Below are positions 33,174-44,495 of a stretch of 64,000 nucleotides of DNA, in pieces. This DNA is from Sphaerulina vaccinii (lineage: Eukaryota > Ascomycota > Dothideomycetes > Mycosphaerellales > Mycosphaerellaceae), in contig JAKUDP010000017.1 in assembly GCA_022570795.1 (NCBI GenBank), forward strand, positions 62,001 to 126,000. Reading direction: 5' to 3'. The notes under the pieces were generated by a model. The model saw only the letters and a program-made list of their open reading frames with translations. It had not been told where the DNA came from and searched no databases. Numbering within the stretch: the stretch's first letter is position 1; every line of letters begins with the position of its first letter. Position numbers and translations under genes: made by a program.

Positions 33174-36100
33174 CTAGTAGTCGTTGACGAGAGGATCCTC
33201 ATTATCCTCATCCTCCTCCCTCAGCAACTCAGCATCCTCAAGCCCAACATTTTCAGCAAAGATAAAAGGCTTGCCACCCTCATCTTGGCGTACTTCACCA
33301 AACATCCGCATGAGTTCTTCGACTGAAAGCTTCTCCTTGAGTCGAGGGTTCTCCATAACTTCGTCGATCTCAGCTTCCTTACGCTCCTTCATGACCATCA
33401 TAGAGGCATCGATGGTGTTTTCGACGACGAAACGTGTCATACGAGTCTCTTTAGTCTGGCCAATGCGGAAGACTCGGCAGAAAGCTTGCTGTTCGACTGC
33501 GGCGTTCCACCAAGGATCGATCAAGATCACACTATAGGTACAAGTTAGTAAAGTATCTCTGAAAAGTTGTGTCGACCAAGCTGCTGGGGTCGCAGACAGG
33601 AGGTAGAACTTACTGCTGAGCCATCGTGAGATTCAATCCAAGACCACCACATCGCAAGGAGCAGAGCATGATGTTGCAGTCTGGATCTGCGGCGAATTTC
33701 TTGATAGCCTTGTCGCGTGCATCTTGAGACATCTCGCCCTTGTAGGAGACGTGATTCCAGTTTTCAGTATTGCAGACTTTTGCCAAAATGCGGATCACAG
33801 GCATAAATTGTGTGTAAATGATGATCTTGCAGGCTGGGTCGGCCTCTTTCCACTCGAGAATCTGAGCTTTGCAGGCGATGGTCTTGGTAGAAGGTAGGAC
33901 TTCGCCTTTGAGCCCGATCCAGTCGGTTCCAGACATGTCATCTGCTAGGGCCTTCTTGGACGGGCGGCCTCGCTTCTTGTTTCCACGTGGTGGAGAGCTG
34001 CTGGCATTTGAGGCGGTATCTGAGGCGGCGACAGACTCGTCGTAGCCAAGGTCATTGCCGAGTTGGCAGGGTTCGACGCCAGTATAGTCGACGCCACACT
34101 CAGTGCAAGTAGCGGACTCTTTGCCATTACGAGCTGCGTAGTGTTGCAGCTCTGCGATGCAGGTGTAGCAGTAGATGTGGAAGCACGATGTAATATGTGC
34201 GTTAACTGGTGGTTGTCTGCAAGCACTGCAAAGGGAACGATCCTCGATGATCTCGAATGCGTCGGAAGCGGCCAGATTGGAAATATACTTGCCGAAGTTG
34301 TAGGTGAGACCGTGCTTGCCTCCTGATGATCCGCTTGCTTCGTTGCCGAAGTCCATGGCGTTGATAGGAGCTGTCTCGGTAGCCTGGATAGTAGAGCTGA
34401 TGCCTCCCGCGCCAGCTTCGACCGTGTCAAGGGCAGCATCTGCGTGCTTCTTCATGACATCGCGAAGGTGCAGGAGGATGGCAGAACCTTCGGCCTCGTT
34501 CTGGGAACGCTTGCAGAGCGCGTTGAGCTTCTCGAAGTCCTCGCGCTGCAAGAGATCGACGATAGTGCCTTGAACGAGCAAGATGTGTGCGCATAGCTGG
34601 CGTAGACGAAGGATCATGGTCCAGATGTGATTGTAGTGATTGACTACACTGCCGTGCTGCTTAGCAATGGAGTTGATGCGCTGGATAAAGCGATTCTTGA
34701 CGATCTCGTAGATCTGGCGCTCCGTCTCGTTGAACTTCAGCCAGACCACTGTTTGCTTGGGTTGTGGCAGATCCAGGAGACGAGCACCAAACAGGGTGTC
34801 CAAGTGCGTGCGTCGAATCATGATCTTGCGTAAGAAGACAGCTAGTCGAGCAGTGCCATCCGGATCATCAGGTGTACAGAAGTTCTCCTTGAAGATCTTG
34901 AAGGATCCCGTATGCGGCTCGCGGAGGAACTTGAAGTACGGATAGAACTCGGTCAGGCGATTCATGATAGGAGTACCTGTGATGGCCCAGTAGTGAGTAG
35001 CCTTGAGTGCACGGCATGCCAGGCTGGTATGTCCCTTGTGGTTCTGTAATGTCAAATGTTAGCTTCTTCTCCATTTCGCAAACTCGAATTTCTCATGGTA
35101 CTGACCTTGATGCACTGAGCCTCGTCGAGAACAATTCGGTGGAAGGTGATTTGATGAAACACGCCCTTGTTGTTCGCGAAGTAGTCCTTCCACCACAAAT
35201 CCTTCTGTCTCGCAGTCGAGAGTTCCGGAGGCACAACAGCCTTCGGGTATGACTTGCAGATCTCGGGGTAGGTAGTGATACAGATATCAGACTCCTCAAT
35301 CTGTCTCTGGCACTCTTCATCATTCGTGCTGAGCCGATGCCCAGCTCTGTGCTGAACCACTCTACCAAGGCCGTGCTTCTTCGCATGCTCAACGTCACGA
35401 TCTCGAGATTTGCTAAGTGTGTGCTTGCGAATCTCTGTCTCCCACTGTGCGCACAGTGCGGGACTGGCTACGAGAAGCGTGCATCGTGGCTTGCCCTTCT
35501 CGCGCGATGTTTGCTTGCCGTTTACGATATTGGCGAGCATCATGACTGTCTTGCCGAGACCCATCTCATCAGCAAGGATGCCGCCTCGAGGCTCGAGAAG
35601 CTCGTTCTCGCGCTTTCGCATGAAGGCTGTACCGAGGACCTGGTAATGCTTGAGTGTGGATTTCATGCCTTTCACGAGCCAGTTGCCATCTGGGGCAGCC
35701 TTGACGACTCCAGTACCATCGAAAGCCTTGCAGGCTTCATCGAGAAAGCGCTTGTCTGCTGCTGCAGTCTTGCGGTTCTCTTGTGGGACAGAGGCGATAA
35801 GCTGCTTCAAGGCGTCCGCCTTGCGGGTGGTACTGCCGAATGTTGGCTGGTCTCCAAGTCCTGCATTGGCTTCCGTGTCCTTGAAGACGTTCGTTGCCAT
35901 GCCCATAATGTTGCGATCCTTTGTGGGATTGAGATGCTTCTTGCGTGCGCCGCCCTTGGTCTTGGCCTTTTCCTTGCTCTTCTTTCCCTTCTTCATCTCT
36001 TGGACTCTGTGAAGCACATCGTCGACGTCAACCTCTCTGTAGCCATCCTTTCTCTTGCGAGGTCGACCTGGACCACGCTTCCTCGGAGCAGTGGTGGTAG

Positions 36101-36983
36101 TCTCAGTCGTATCACTCTGGAGTCGAGCGGCCTTTCGCTTTCTAGGAACCTGTGGAAAGGCTTGGTTGTCCTCTTCATCGCTAGAATAGAGCTGACCATA
36201 GCTTGGATCCTGATTGGTCGGAGTGGCTTCACTGACAAAGAGTCCGCTCTCACTGTCCGGATCCGGCGAGTTTTCTTCATCAGCACGCTTATCTGCAGCA
36301 ATCTTGCGCTGCCTAGCGTCATACGCAGCCTTGGCCTTGATGTACTCGATGTCCAGCTCAGTCGTCAGCGTACCAGCCTTTCTCTTCAAATCATACTGCT
36401 TCTTGTGTCTCTGAAACTCTTCGTCAAGTTTTCTGGGGTCCGGTCGGTCAGGCGGTGGCATGGAAGGCGAGTCGTAACGCGGAGACAACGACAGGTGAGC
36501 AGAGTTATCCCGGTACCTCTGAGCCAGATTGAGCTGTGTCTCTCCAAGAAGACTGTTTCCGAAGTCTACGATACGTCCCTCGCTCTGTTGGCGTGGCTGT
36601 CGCTCAGACTGCGGAGAGGCATTGCGGGAGGGAGGAGTAGGGGTCTCGAGTCCTGAAATGTATGGATTCACAATGTGAAGATCGAAATCCTCATCATAGT
36701 ATTCACCATTCTCAGCCATTTGTCCCTCGATGCTTCCGGCGACATCGAAGTGCTCATTTGTGTCCGCCTCTGACTTGATTGCCTCAGTCTCCAAGCCATT
36801 TTGGAGAGCAGTCGGGTCCTCCTCCGCCATTTCATCGTCATATTGCTGATTTTCGCCCAGATCGGGCATGAATGTCTCGAAATCCATGCCGTCGATGTTG
36901 AATTCGTCTGGTTCGCGGTAGGAGCTTGGCTCGGGGGCATCAGGCAGAGCGGTCTGCGCTCGTGGTGGGGTTGGTGAGGCCAT
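33174..36983 (-). CDS. SNF2-family ATPase with RING finger (Rad5/Rad16/Uls1-like)
   Basis: Three exons, complement(33174..33531, 33614..35043, 35106..36983), give 1221 aa. Order: acidic disordered N-terminus; AT-hook (RKRGPGRPRKRKDG, about residue 310); ATPase motif I in LADEMGLGKTVMM; motif II as LDEAQCIK (DEAQ); motif III in ITGTPIMNR; a C3HC4 RING between the two RecA lobes (CSACRQPPVNAHITSCFHIYC..CTECG); a second AT-hook-like KKRGRPSKK; then the helicase C lobe with RCGGLGLNLTMAQ and ILIDPWWNAAVEQQA. Such nuclear enzymes remodel or strip chromatin and act as ubiquitin or SUMO-targeted ligases in DNA damage tolerance. Which member this is cannot be fixed by eye. All motifs are intact. Confidence 0.9.
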
Positions 36984-38986
36984 TTGAGGCGCTATTAGCT
37001 GGAAAGTAGGTGAAAAGTGGTGGCGCGTGTGCGCAGGGTATCAGTTATGCCTCTGAGGCAGTGTTAAAGGCTCTTATCGGAGGTATGAGAGAGACTAGAG
37101 GTGGTGGAGGGTGTCGTAAATGTTAGGATAGAAGAGAGGAAGTATTCAAACCAAAAGCAGGAGTTATATAGTCCTCTATTAGGACCCTGTCGGCATTTTC
37201 CGGCCATAAATGCCGTCCATAATGGCGTGATAGGTGGTGTACAGCAAGAACGACCGATATATGAGCATAAGTGAGCAAGAAGTAAACGAATTCACCTCGG
37301 GAATCTCCGCAAGTGGGGCGAAAAAGCCCGCATGGGCAGTCTGGAGGGCCGTGCCCTTGGTTTTCAGGCCAATCCAGAGAGTATCAGGCTCATATTCCTA
37401 ACATGTGATCATAGGATAACAGGATTCACCAGTATGTGAACTTGGGTGAAACATATTTGCCTGGGAAAAGGCACGGGACTCTCTGTTCTGGCCTGAAAAT
37501 GGGGACACGGGCTGTCTAGAGGGCCGTGCCTATGGTTAACAGTGGCTTTCTAGAGATACCGGGTCTTACGTGTCCTTCATATTGAACCAGAGTGAACCAG
37601 AGTGAAACACCTAGGTGAATCCGAAGTGAAGCGAAAGTCCTAGTAGTGAAGTGAATGCCAAGAGTCTCTAGACTAGGCTAGAAGTCCCAGGACTGGCAGT
37701 CTTCAAATCCATGCGCAAAGCGGCTGCAGAAGTTCAGAGTACTTCGAGGATGTGAGTCTGAGTGAGCAGATATCACAAACAGTCGATATACATCTCCAGA
37801 ATACTATGAAAGGGCTCAGGATGACCTTGCCTACTTGTATCCTTCTCTGGTGAAACAGCTCTAGCCAAGCTCATATGTGTAGACAAAGCCTGGGATGACC
37901 ATTCCCCCGGTTTACAGAGAAAGACAAAGAAAGGCTTCTGTTCCAGTATAAGGCCCGAGTGAGTAGACTTCTCCACTTATGAAGATATCTCCTACTCAGG
38001 ATAACTCCAGCTTGTATGATACTCCAGGCCATCGAGGTTGGATCCAGACCAGATCATGGATCAGAGTATGCTACAGAAGCGTAGCAAGTCGACTTGAACT
38101 TCAATAGTCATCTTGGCTGAGATCAAGTGAAGCTGAAGTCGGGATCAGCCGATCGCTTTGTCTCAAGTGACGAGCTTGTCCTGACTGGAATGTGGGGTGA
38201 TGTATACTGAATCGCGAACAGTGGAGAAGCGTGACAGCAACCAAACTTGTGCTTGCTGCAGCCAGCATGCCATGTGCTGGATGTGATCCTGTGAGCCAGC
38301 CCGAGTGGTGGTACTGCGATCGCCCAGATATGCACCTCAGCGAGGAAGACTTCTACTCCGATCCTCCGACTGTTGCAAGTCCTTGTGCAAGCGCATGGGA
38401 TATACCCCGACCGTTCAACATCTGCAGTTAACTCGTGAAGCGTCGTTCATCCATCACTGCCTCTCGGGCTTGGGTCTTCGTGGTTGAGAAGATACTGAGC
38501 TGCTAAATACTCCTCTTAAGGCTCGGCATGACCTGAAGCGCTGTCTGCGAGAAGATCGACAGAACGTTATCGGCATCGAGGTCGAGAAACATGCTGGCTC
38601 ACTAGGGGCGAAACGACTAGGCGGGTTCGCAGTGTCGGAAAGGTAGTCATGTCCAGGGCAGGAGAGCTTGTACAGACAGGGAGCAGGGATCAAGGTCTTG
38701 ACCGGTGAACGATTTTGGATGGAATGCGCAACTTTCAGTCGTCCTTCGATGTGTGAGGTGGATCGTCCTTCGAGTCATGCACCGAACAGTCAGTTCTTAT
38801 ATCAAGGTCAATAGCGTCCAATGTAGCAGTCTTAGTGAAAACGAGTTCAAGTTGGCGAGAGAGATCGTCATTCGAATGAAGCAGTATGTGCTCTTGAAGC
38901 GCGGTTCGAGCAGCCACAGCTATGGCAGCTGCGCAGGGTCTGGCAATGGAGTCCGAGAGTATGTCCCTACGATCAGTATGGGAGCC
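36984..38986. other. 2-kb gene-free stretch with small repeats
   Basis: No supported gene. The left end is the SNF2 promoter. The region 37334-37531 holds a small direct/inverted repeat structure, and 37584-37603 has a 10-bp tandem duplication (GAACCAGAGT twice). Frames at 38231-38700 lack protein character. Confidence 0.5.
37334..37531. repeat. nested direct and inverted repeats
   Basis: Outer direct copies at 37334-37356 and 37509-37531 match in 20 of 23 bases (GGGC-GTCT-GAGGGCCGTGCC core). Inner arms at 37361-37382 and 37479-37500 are inverted copies around TTTTCAGGCC and CAGAGAGT. No target-site duplication was identified. Confidence 0.6.
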
Positions 38987-39919
38987 TCAGAAGATCTTAC
39001 TCCTCACACTCTTGTCCAGTCCAAAGGCGACCTCATCACTCTTCTCCCTGCTCACCGCTGCGACGCCCTTATTCTGTTTGAACTTCATCTTCTCCCTCCC
39101 ACTCTTTTCGCCCTTGGCTTTCGTGCCTCTCTCTTTTTCTCTCTTCTCCATAGTGTTCAACATCTTGCCCCTCTCCACATCCTCCACAAACTGCTTATTC
39201 TCCTTCCTGGTCCTTCGAATCTCCTCTCTCATGCGGGCCGCCCTCTCAGCATTCTCATTACTGATCTGTTCAGTCAAATGATCCCATTTAAACCCTCTCA
39301 GGTACTTGATATTCCAGATATCATCATGATAGAAACCGCCCTTCTTGCCTCCTATGATGTTTCCATTCAATTGTTCTGCTGCCAACTTCGCTTCTCGCTT
39401 GCTGTTGAATTCGACCCATCCATCTGTGAAGCTCTTCTTCTTGTTCCCGCCATTCTTTACACGTTTGGAGTGCTGAGTGCTGTCTTCTGGAGTCAAGAAG
39501 ATCCGTCCCAGACCTTTGGATGCATGTGGTTCGAGATAGTGTTTGAGGGTTTGAGGCTTCATGAATGGAGGTACGCGAGAGATGTAGAGGACGCCGCTCT
39601 TTTTCGTCTTTGCGTGCGCCGACTCATACGCTTTCAGCTCTTTCGACTTCTTCGCTGGTTTCGTGGAGGAGAGTTCTGGTTCTTCGTCTTCATCTTCGGC
39701 GGCGAAGTTGGAGATGTCGAATCGCGAGTCTGTTGTAGTTGCTTTAGGAGGTTCTTCATCATCGGAAATGTCTGAAATGTCGTCTTCTTCGTTCAGCTTC
39801 TGCCGCTTGTTCATTATTGCGCCGCCGCGTCCTTCTTCTGCTTCCGAGTCGTAGCCATTCTCGATCTCATCGTCGCTGTCGTCGCCGTCCAGGTATTCGT
39901 TTCGCTTACGGACTGACAT
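38987..39919 (-). CDS. ESF2: Esf2/Abt1-type pre-rRNA processing factor
   Basis: A single exon of 310 aa starts at ATG 39919 (MSVRKRNEYLDGDDSDDEIE). The frame is open upstream to 40141 but that extension is not protein-like. An acidic N-terminus precedes an RRM: SGVLYISRVPPFMKPQTLKH is RNP2-side, FTDGWVEFNSKREAKLAAEQ is RNP1-side, then GGKKGGFYHDDIWNIKYLRG and FKWDHLTEQI, a hallmark of this family. The C-terminus is a Lys/Arg/Glu-rich helix. In yeast Esf2 is a nucleolar SSU-processome factor that stimulates Dbp8 during 18S rRNA maturation. The gene appears intact. Confidence 0.9.
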   Translation of the reverse strand: MSVRKRNEYLDGDDSDDEIENGYDSEAEEGRGGAIMNKRQKLNEEDDISDISDDEEPPKATTTDSRFDISNFAAEDEDEEPELSSTKPAKKSKELKAYESAHAKTKKSGVLYISRVPPFMKPQTLKHYLEPHASKGLGRIFLTPEDSTQHSKRVKNGGNKKKSFTDGWVEFNSKREAKLAAEQLNGNIIGGKKGGFYHDDIWNIKYLRGFKWDHLTEQISNENAERAARMREEIRRTRKENKQFVEDVERGKMLNTMEKREKERGTKAKGEKSGREKMKFKQNKGVAAVSREKSDEVAFGLDKSVRSKIF

Positions 39920-40844
39920 GGTGTTGTATGTTGAAGTAGGGAAAGAGCGGACTTCGAAGTGGAAGGAGCTCTGCTCAGAAAACTTTATGCGAGGCAAGCA
40001 CAACCTTGTGCAATGGACTTGGCGTCGCCTTCGCCCGCTTCCTCTCCTCGACCTTCTCCACGACAACATCAACTCGACATCATCATGGATGTGCGGGTGT
40101 ATGGCAACTCCATATGCACGAAATCTGACATCTGAAGCCATCAGGAACGGCCTTGAGAAGGTCTAGAACACGCCATCTGTAGTGTGACAGCAGGATCGCT
40201 TCTGGAGTCGGGCAGTGCTTCAGCTACACAAGCGAGAGATTCCCAAGCGAGTAGCAAGAGAACCGCCCTCACCGTGGACGATTAAGCATCAAGAAGTTTG
40301 AAGAAGAGTCTTGTCTTGGTGCTATGCTACTTCACGACCACTCCAGCCTGGAAACCGTAATGATCGATGCTGTTTGCCTCTTATTGATTGAAGGAATCCC
40401 AGGCCTGTCCGTATGTAGTACAGGCGAGCTGGCCCCCATACTCAGGTCAGGGATGACAACAAACACCCCAATGCTGACCAAGCTAGTCCATCAGCCCTGT
40501 GCTCGATACTTTCACTGAGATGCCGCTGCGAGGAGCACTTGTATCTGGCGAATAGCCTCCATTATCAGATTCCGAGTCCTGTCATCAGAATGCTCAGCTG
40601 CCTAGCTTGCAGCATACGCGAGGATTGAAGTGGATACTCCATTATCTGCTTGCTTCAGCTCATGCATTGCGCCTCATTCCTGTCGATAGGTGCCATGTAG
40701 TCAGAGAGTACTTCTGATATGCCATGAAGAGGCGAAGCATCCTCGGGGCGACCTCTGGCAGGCTGGGTTTATATATCAGGTAATTCCACGTTGCCTGGCA
40801 CACTCACTCCTCCAAGACCTATCTCATCTCAACACTACAGCAGT
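39920..40844. other. divergent intergenic region, nothing supported
   Basis: It contains the ESF2 promoter near 39920 and the upstream region of the Cys/His-module gene. Only short frames occur. Confidence 0.5.
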
Positions 40845-41283
40845 ATGTCATCAAAATGCGATATCAAGGACTGCTATGGAGCCCCAAAGTGGAAAGGCGG
40901 TCTGTGTGTAGGTCGTAAGCTTGCAGGAGTCCTTCCCAGACGAGGATTGCAGTCACTAAACTGCGTACACAGACAAATGCGACTCGTCGAACTGCTTTGC
41001 GCAAAAGCACTATAATGGAGGGCAATTCTGCAAGGGCCGTGAGTGGTGGATATTGAGACTGTATTCGTCTGAAGCCGCTAACACGCTATCTCTTGCAGAT
41101 GAGTGCACGAAATCTGGATGTCAACGATGGAAGGATAATGCAAAGACGGGTCTTTGCAAGCATCGTATGTTGCATCATATGCTATATACACCAGTCTAAC
41201 ATATGCCAGATACTCCCAAGCCGCCCAAGACAAGTCCCACGATCATTAAAGTCGGGAATGTTACCTACAAGAAAGCTTCATAG
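40845..41283 (+). CDS. small protein of three tandem Cys/His modules, one per exon
   Basis: Exons 40845-40914, 40973-41038, 41099-41164 and 41210-41283 (donors GTAAGC, GTGAGT, GTATGT) give 91 aa. Each of the first three exons encodes one module: CDIKDCYGAPKWKGGLCVGH, then CDSSNCFAQKHYNGGQFC plus KGH, then CTKSGCQRWKDNAKTGLC plus KHH. The pattern is C-x4-C-x10/11-C-x2-H. Every intron is phase 1 and splits the His codon ending a module (C|AC or C|AT). Exons 2 and 3 are each exactly 66 nt. The spacing resembles the zinc-finger repeats next to some plant WRKY proteins. Zinc binding is inferred; no function is known. A basic tail TPKPPKTSPT follows. Confidence 0.75.
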
Positions 41284-41673
41284 CACCATGTCCGCCTCAA
41301 ACAGCCACAAGGATCACGAAGCCAAGCCTTGACAGCCCGTCCTGCGGAAGACATTGATGGTTGGCCGGTTGCGCGCAGGTCATAGAATGTCAACACGAGT
41401 TCAATTTAATAACATACAATCAAACTTCTCAGTGGCGATGAATCTCTTTACGAAGTGTTCTTGACATGGAGACATCCTTGTCTCAATCTTGAAAACCCTC
41501 CGGTCCATCATAACTGGCATTGGAATAGGGGAAGACGACTGAACATACATCTTCCAGTCCCGCCTTGTTTGATACAAGTACACGGAGGACCAATTTGTCA
41601 CAGCACCTTCGACCTTCCCTACACTGCAGGTCATACATCTACCAAGCAAGTCACACACGAACGAACACACAAA
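41284..41673. other. intergenic, nothing supported
   Basis: Short frames only. It should hold the promoter of the small secreted protein; the ATG at 41674 is preceded by an A/C-rich leader. Confidence 0.5.
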
Positions 41674-42017
41674 ATGAATCTCATTCCCTTCCCTCTCCTC
41701 CTCCTCTCCATCTCCCTAGTCACCGCTGCACCCACGATTCTCACAAAACGGGACTGCGACACCGACTTCGACGAATGCATGGTTCCCTACCTCGACCTGC
41801 CATTTGGTGATGCCTATCTCAAGGCCTATGGCGATCGTGCGACTGCAATCTACTATAGACCGCAGTGCAGGACTGATGGGTCGACTGAGGGACTTTGTGT
41901 AAGTGGTTTCTTCTCTATTATGTGGAGAGGAAGTGTACATTTGGTGAAGGGAAATCGATGCTGATGGTCGTGACCTAGGATGCGGAGAGGTGTCCTGATC
42001 TTCCGGAGGAGGAGTAG
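41674..42017 (+). CDS. small secreted cysteine-containing protein
   Basis: Exons 41674-41898 and 41979-42017 (GTAAGT..CCTAG, phase 0) give 87 aa. A signal peptide (MNLIPFPLLLLSISLVTAAP) is followed by a dibasic TKR at residues 26-28, a likely Kex2 site. The mature part is acidic with five cysteines (DCD, ECM, QCR, LCD, RCP), and the last exon adds only 12 residues. No homologous family was recognised. Size, processing site and cysteines fit an apoplastic or effector-like candidate; this is inference. Confidence 0.7.
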
Positions 42018-42636
42018 AAGCAAGCTTCATTTGAAAATCTTGGAAGATGAAATGTGGGTATCGAATTAGGAGTATGGTCTTCGAGGGGAGCAGTGCTTCT
42101 GCAAAGGATAAACTAAGGAGAGCGAGTAGTTCTCATGTCTGAGATTGGACACTGGGGCGCACAAGTGGGCGTCCGGCATAGACTATTGGCAACACCATGT
42201 ACATATATGCGACAGCGCTCAAGTGTTGAACTCTGTCCACGCCTGGGAGTCATTCTCGTGAGCTTTGCTCTTCCTCGACATGAGTGATTTCGCTGATAGC
42301 TATAGTCTGGACGTTTATGCAAGGCAAACATAACCAGGCATAACCTTGTGCCAGGTTCTTGGCGTCCAAAAAGCCCTCTCATTCCATCTACTTGCTCTAC
42401 TTTTCTTAACTTCTCAACTTCTCGATCCCATCACCATTTTCCCAAGATTGATATGGCCATGACGACCCATCACGCATATAGCTGGCGACGCTTCGTGCCC
42501 ACTGGAACTACCGGGAGACCACATAGGATGGCCTCAACAGAAAGACCGGATGATGAACGCGTCTGGTCGCGTCTCATGCAGTTCCAAAACAGATCACATT
42601 AACGCCGTACTATAACTTGGAAACTATCACCTTACA
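42018..42636. other. intergenic, nothing supported
   Basis: Short frames on both strands without recognisable content. The flanking genes converge here, so both 3' ends lie in this stretch. Confidence 0.5.
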
Positions 42637-44148
42637 TCAATCACTCGACCTATGCCTGCCAAACCGCCGAAGCCGAGAGTTTCTGTTCTCTTCCTGACCA
42701 CTGGGGCTACTGCCCGCTACGGTGTCTTCCTGGGACCTCATAGACCTTGTTGAAGACTTACTTCTACTGGAGACCAAGCGTAAACGACCCCTCTTTGCAG
42801 TGGCTTTGGTGTCATCTTCTTGGCTCTTTCCAGCAATTGCACCACACTCAAGTAGGGTTCTGACCGATTCGGATTCTGGCCCTTGGTATAGGTTCGCCAG
42901 ATCCAGAGCTGTACATCCATCGATGTCCTGATGATTTATTTCAGCTCCTGGCTGCGAGAGCATGCGCTGCAGACATGCGATCTGTCCATACTTCGCGAAA
43001 TAAAAGATTGCGGTTCTGCCCAGGACATTGGCCTCGCTCCCCAACGCACCATGATCGAGCAGCATGCTTGCACACGCTTGGCTCCTGCAACTGACATGTA
43101 ATGCTGTCATATCATCGCCGGCACGCGCATTGACATCTTCATCAGCTCTGAGCAGGAGCTCCATGATATCTGGAACGCTGCGCTGAGCGGCAAGCATAAG
43201 ATTGGTTTCTTCGTGGCCTGCCTCGGTGTGCATTTTCTGGCACACATCCATCAACTCTCTTGCTGTCCAGACTTTAGAGCGAGCTCCGACATTGTCTTTG
43301 TCCTGCAACAGCAACCGCACCACTTCAGGATGCCCACCTAGGATGGCGGCATGTATCGGTCGGCACTGGTGAAGACGATGATCCTGGGTACGATTTGGAG
43401 ACTTGATTGGCGGTGAGATGGCTAGAGAGCCACGATCGGTGTTGTCGAGGTTGAGATCATACTTTGGCTGTGCGATCATCTTCACTGTTTCCATGACTAT
43501 TGTACCTTCACGGTCCATCAGAATCGGCTCGTTGAACTTCGCCACGAGCTCCACCTTGCCCAGAAAGCTGGCACAATGGAGCACAGATCCAACGAGCGCT
43601 CCAGTGATGCTTATCTTGGCGCCATATTCCAGGAGAGTTTCAATCAGCAAATGCCTGTCCTTGAGCACTGCGAGGTGTAAGGCGGTCCCGAGGTACCATG
43701 TCACAGCATTTACATCTGCCCCTGCCTCCAACAGGAAGTGCACGACAGCCTGATGGCCAAAGAAGACGGCGTAGTGTAGCGCCGTGAAGTCTCGCGTATC
43801 CTTGTCCTCTAGGTTGGCGCCAGAGGCGAGCAAGGCTCTCACACGATGCATTTGACCTTCTGCAGCTGCCAGTAGCAGCTTCGATAGAGATGCTGCATCT
43901 GCCTTCGTGATGCCGGAATTAGAGTCGCCAACATGTGTGGGTACGAGGAACGACTGGTTGAATACTACACGGCGTTAGACTCTGAGGAACTGACGCTTCA
44001 TACGATACACACTGTTGTTATTATTGACAGTTCCGTGGATATCTCCATTATGCTGCCTCGCGTGATCCTTCACAGCAGTCTCCTGGTAATTATGGCCGCC
44101 TGGCCTCGAGCCCTCGCCAGCAAGTGGAAAATATGAGTCCTCGCTCAT
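42637..44148 (-). CDS. ankyrin-repeat protein
   Basis: Two exons, complement(42637..43964, 44013..44148), join through a 48-bp intron (GTGTGT, CTAAC, GTGTAG) to 487 aa. The first exon supplies MSEDSYFPLAGEGSRPGG, and DHARQHNGDIHGTV is a segment often seen before ankyrin arrays in fungi. Ankyrin repeats follow: DFTALHYAVFFGHQAVVHFL, GTALHLAVLKDRHLLIETLL, then after a linker CRPIHAAILGGHPEVVRLLL, DMTALHVSCRSQACASMLL, GRTAIFYFAKYGQIACLQRM and GCTALDLANLYQG. The C-terminus is Ser/Arg-rich and disordered. Likely a protein-interaction scaffold; no catalytic domain is visible. Confidence 0.82.
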
Positions 44149-44495
44149 GATTACAACTTGAGGTCGAGAGCTCAGACAAGTTCGGGAATTTGATTGCTTT
44201 CAAGCTTCAGGAATGCGGCGGTGGTGCGACTAAAGAGCTCGAGGGCGAGCATGCAGTGCGTCCTTGAGGCCGCTTTGCGATCATTCGCGACCAGGCTGCA
44301 TCTCGCATATGCACGCTGGAAATGCTGCACCACTACTTGGCAGCAAGAGAATCTTGGGAAATGCATATGGCTAACGTAACAATACTGGTCACTGGCTTGG
44401 CTATTATGAACGGCATGATTGCTCTCCTCCCCTCGAGTCGACACATACGCCTACCGACACGGTTCTATTGCTGCGCTGCAGCTATGACTACTATA
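44149..44495. other. intergenic, nothing supported
   Basis: Short frames only, between the ankyrin gene start and the 3' end of the CFEM-like gene. Confidence 0.5.

Noticed and set aside
35337..36656. 439-codon plus-strand frame
   Set aside because: Antisense shadow of the SNF2 gene's charged N-terminal half; no recognisable content.
38705..39775. 356-codon plus-strand frame
   Set aside because: It lies antisense to the well-supported ESF2 gene, has poly-Ser/Leu/Phe composition expected from reading acidic/basic helices backwards, and has no domain.
39920..40141. N-terminal extension of ESF2
   Set aside because: The upstream ATG frame is Arg-rich and unlike the family; the acidic MSVRKRNEYL start fits better.
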